The notes beneath the pieces were generated by a model that saw only the letters and a program-made list of their open reading frames with translations, did not search any database and was not told where the DNA came from. DNA of 26,910 bases from Pseudomonadota bacterium (lineage in GTDB: Bacteria > Pseudomonadota > Alphaproteobacteria > Caulobacterales > Caulobacteraceae), in contig JAFAEC010000076.1 in the NCBI GenBank assembly GCA_023424215.1, positions 1-26,910 of the forward strand, given 5' to 3'. The translations under genes were made by a program, and so were the position numbers. The first letter of the stretch is position 1. Each line of letters opens with the position of its first letter. Below are positions 25,073 through 26,910 of the stretch, piece after piece.

Positions 25073-25109
25073 ACTATGTGCACGGTTTGTTCCGGTTGCC
25101 AATATGTTC
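25073..25109 (-). promoter_or_regulatory. Candidate recA promoter with degenerate LexA (SOS) box
   Basis: On the plus strand GTTG-N7-GTTC (25095-25109) matches the alphaproteobacterial LexA box GTTC-N7-GTTC with one mismatch. On the minus strand it overlaps TTGGCA (25102-25097), a reasonable -35, with CATAGT (25078-25073) 18 bases downstream as a possible -10. Overlap of the box with the -35 is what LexA repression of recA would need. Inferred from pattern only. Confidence 0.5.
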
Positions 25110-25153
25110 TTTTCGGCCGGACCGGAGGCTACGACCGAAACTGACGTATCGGT

Positions 25154-25450
25154 TCAGGTTTCCGACGCCGGCGGCGGCGACATGGGCTCCACGACGCGGG
25201 CGGCCAGAGCCGCGCCGGCGCCGAGGACCAGGATGGCCGCTGCGGCGATCAGCAGGGGGCGTCCGTGGGAGACGCCGGGCTCCATCGGGCGAAGCAGCAT
25301 GGCGACGAGGAGGGCCACGATCGCGAGCGCGCCGGGCAGGTCCATGCCCACGCCGAGGAAGACCGGGTGCCCGAGGCAGAGCAGCCAGCCCGCGCCGAGG
25401 ACGGCGGCGAGAGCGACCGGCGCCAGGGAGGGCCAGCGGGTCAGGCCGGG
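25154..25450 (-). pseudogene. C-terminal fragment of an unknown membrane protein, 5' end missing
   Basis: The minus-strand frame ending at 25154 stays open to the rpoC junction. It encodes about 98 residues that look like real protein: RWPSLAPVALAAVLGAGWLL (helix), CLGHPVFLGVG, MDLPGALAIVALLVAMLL (helix), a polar loop RPMEPGVSHGR, PLLIAAAAILVLGAGAALAA (helix), and a polar tail. Beyond about 25450 the frame only reads antisense to rpoC, so the true N-terminus is not here. A GTG at 25351 could start a 65-residue protein but would cut off the first visible helix. I do not recognise the family. It lies upstream of recA on the same strand. Confidence 0.55.
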
Positions 25451-26910
25451 GTCCTGCCGGAAGGCCTGCCGTTCGCCCTGGTCAACACCGAGTTGAACAA
25501 GAAGGCCATCAGCCGCCTGATCAACTCCAGCTACCGCATGCTGGGCCTGAAGGACACGGTCGTGTTCGCCGACAAGCTGATGTACACCGGCTTCGGCAAC
25601 GCCACGCGTGCCGGCGTGTCGATCGGCATCAAAGACATGACCATCCCGTCCGAGAAGGCCGGCATCCTGGTCGAGGCCGAGGCCGAGGTGCTGGAAATCC
25701 AGCAGCAGTACCAGTCGGGCCTGGTCACCGCCGGCGAGCGCTACAACAAGGTCGTCGACATCTGGTCGCGCACCAACGAGCGCGTCGCCCAGGCGATGAT
25801 GAAGACCATCGGTACCGAGGTCGTCACCAACGCCAAGGGCGAGCAGATCGAACAGAAGTCAATGAACTCGGTCTACATCATGGCCGACTCCGGCGCCCGT
25901 GGTTCGCAGGCGCAGATCCGCCAGCTGGCCGGCATGCGCGGCCTGATGGCCAAGCCGGACGGCTCGATCATCGAGACCCCGATCACCTCGAACTTCCGCG
26001 AGGGACTGAACGTCCAGCAGTACTTCATCTCGACCCACGGCGCCCGCAAGGGCCTCGCGGACACCGCGCTGAAGACGGCGAACTCCGGTTACCTGACCCG
26101 TCGCCTGGTCGACGTGGCGCAGGACGTGGTGATCACCGAGACCGACTGCGGCACCCATGACGGCCTGACCATGACCCCGATCGTGGAAGGCGGCGACGTG
26201 GTCGAGCCGCTGAAGGACCGCGTGCTGGGCCGCATCGTGGCCGAGGACGTGTTCCTGCCGGGCGACGACGAGGATCCGATCGTCACCCGCAACACGCTGC
26301 TCGACGAAGCCTGGGTGCAGAAGCTCGAAGATGCCGGCGTGCAGGCCATCAAGGTCCGCTCGACCATCACCTGCGAGTCGTCTTTCGGCGTCTGCGCGCA
26401 CTGCTACGGCCGTGACCTCGGCCGCGGCCACCTCGTCAACCTCGGCGAGGCCGTGGGCGTGGTCGCCGCGCAGTCGATCGGCGAGCCCGGCACCCAGCTG
26501 ACCATGCGCACGTTCCACATCGGTGGCGCGGCGTCGCGTGCGGCGGCGATCGACAACGTGACGGTCAAGACCACCGGTTCGGTGAAGTTCAACAACGTGA
26601 AGTTCGTCTCGCACTCCGACGGCCACCTGGTCGGCGTGTCGCGCTCGGGCGAGATCTCGGTGCTCGACCAGCACGGCCGCGAGCGCGAGCGCTACAAGCT
26701 GCCCTACGGCGCGACGATCAACGCGAAGGACGGCATGGCGGTCAAGGCCGGCCAGACGGTCGCGACCTGGGATCCCCACAACCACCCGATCGTGTCGGAA
26801 GTGAAGGGCGTGGTGCGCTTCGTCGACTTCGTCGACGGCATCACCGTCATCGAGAAGACCGACGAGCTGACCGGCCTGGCCTCGCGCGAGATCACCGATC
26901 CCAAGCGCCG
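25451..26910 (+). CDS. rpoC: RNA polymerase beta' subunit, internal fragment (both ends missing)
   Basis: An open frame of 486 codons begins abruptly at VLPEGLPFALVNTELNKKAI and continues to the window end. It aligns by eye with E. coli RpoC from about residue 600 to 1150. It contains MADSGARGSxxQIRQLAGMRG-type sequence (residues SGARGSQAQIRQL), the bridge helix (NFREGLNVQQYFISTHGARK), zinc-site cysteines in DCGTHDG and CESSFGVCAHC, and the trigger loop (GEPGTQLTMRTFHIGGAASR). The N-terminal clamp and the catalytic NADFDGD motif are absent, and no start codon or promoter precedes the fragment. The frame itself has no lesions. It is joined directly to a truncated opposite-strand gene, so this is not an intact locus. 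Confidence 0.95.

Noticed and set aside
25078..26160. A 360-codon plus-strand frame crossing the junction into rpoC
   Set aside because: Right of the junction it is out of frame with the conserved RpoC reading, and left of it it is antisense to the membrane-protein fragment. It is a product of GC-rich sequence, not a fusion gene.

Overview
The window is a dense, very GC-rich bacterial segment with almost no free intergenic space. It looks like a member of the Caulobacterales (Brevundimonas-like Alphaproteobacteria). The strongest pointer is a full-length CckA hybrid histidine kinase. RecA, AlaS and a eukaryotic-type NADP isocitrate dehydrogenase that fit this group lie nearby. The lineage is inferred from protein character; no search was run. 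No tRNA, rRNA, insertion sequence, prophage or CRISPR array was seen.

Layout. 1-4615 (minus) is a tripartite RND efflux operon: periplasmic adaptor, inner-membrane pump, and the first 55 codons of an outer-membrane lipoprotein channel cut by the window edge. It is divergent from a TetR repressor gene, and two matching palindromes lie in the shared promoter region. 5359-7737 holds a PaaI-type thioesterase (minus) and a plus-strand run of overlapping genes: DUF3253 protein, uracil-DNA glycosylase-like protein, lipoprotein alpha/beta hydrolase. 7827-8924 is a leucine/valine-type amino-acid dehydrogenase. 8925-9362 is a small membrane protein (minus), divergent from cckA (9515-11566). 11637-15346 is a tandem pair of Tat-exported DUF885 putative metallopeptidases. 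15343-17535 holds a LysR regulator, a 43-residue basic mini-protein with a near-ideal ribosome binding site, and a thioredoxin-reductase-like flavoprotein. 17664-18878 is icd with a strong terminator. 19028-20250 is a tandem pair of DUF2939 envelope proteins. 20247-22907 is alaS, followed by a four-helix membrane protein, a 65-residue acidic protein, and recA (23912-24991) with its own terminator and a candidate SOS promoter.

The last 1.5 kb does not fit the rest. Near 25450 the sequence switches from the 3' part of a minus-strand membrane-protein gene straight into the middle of a plus-strand rpoC reading frame (roughly E. coli residue 600 onward). Both genes are broken at the same place. 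An assembly chimera or a genuine rearrangement is the simplest explanation.

Most of the window is housekeeping and ordinary accessory content. I did not find a convincing new multi-gene system. The points most worth a second look are the rpoC junction, the two matching palindromes controlling the efflux pump, the duplicated DUF885 genes with their duplicated leader, the flavoprotein that keeps its CxxC but lacks recognisable NADPH motifs, the four-cysteine glycosylase, and the mini-protein.
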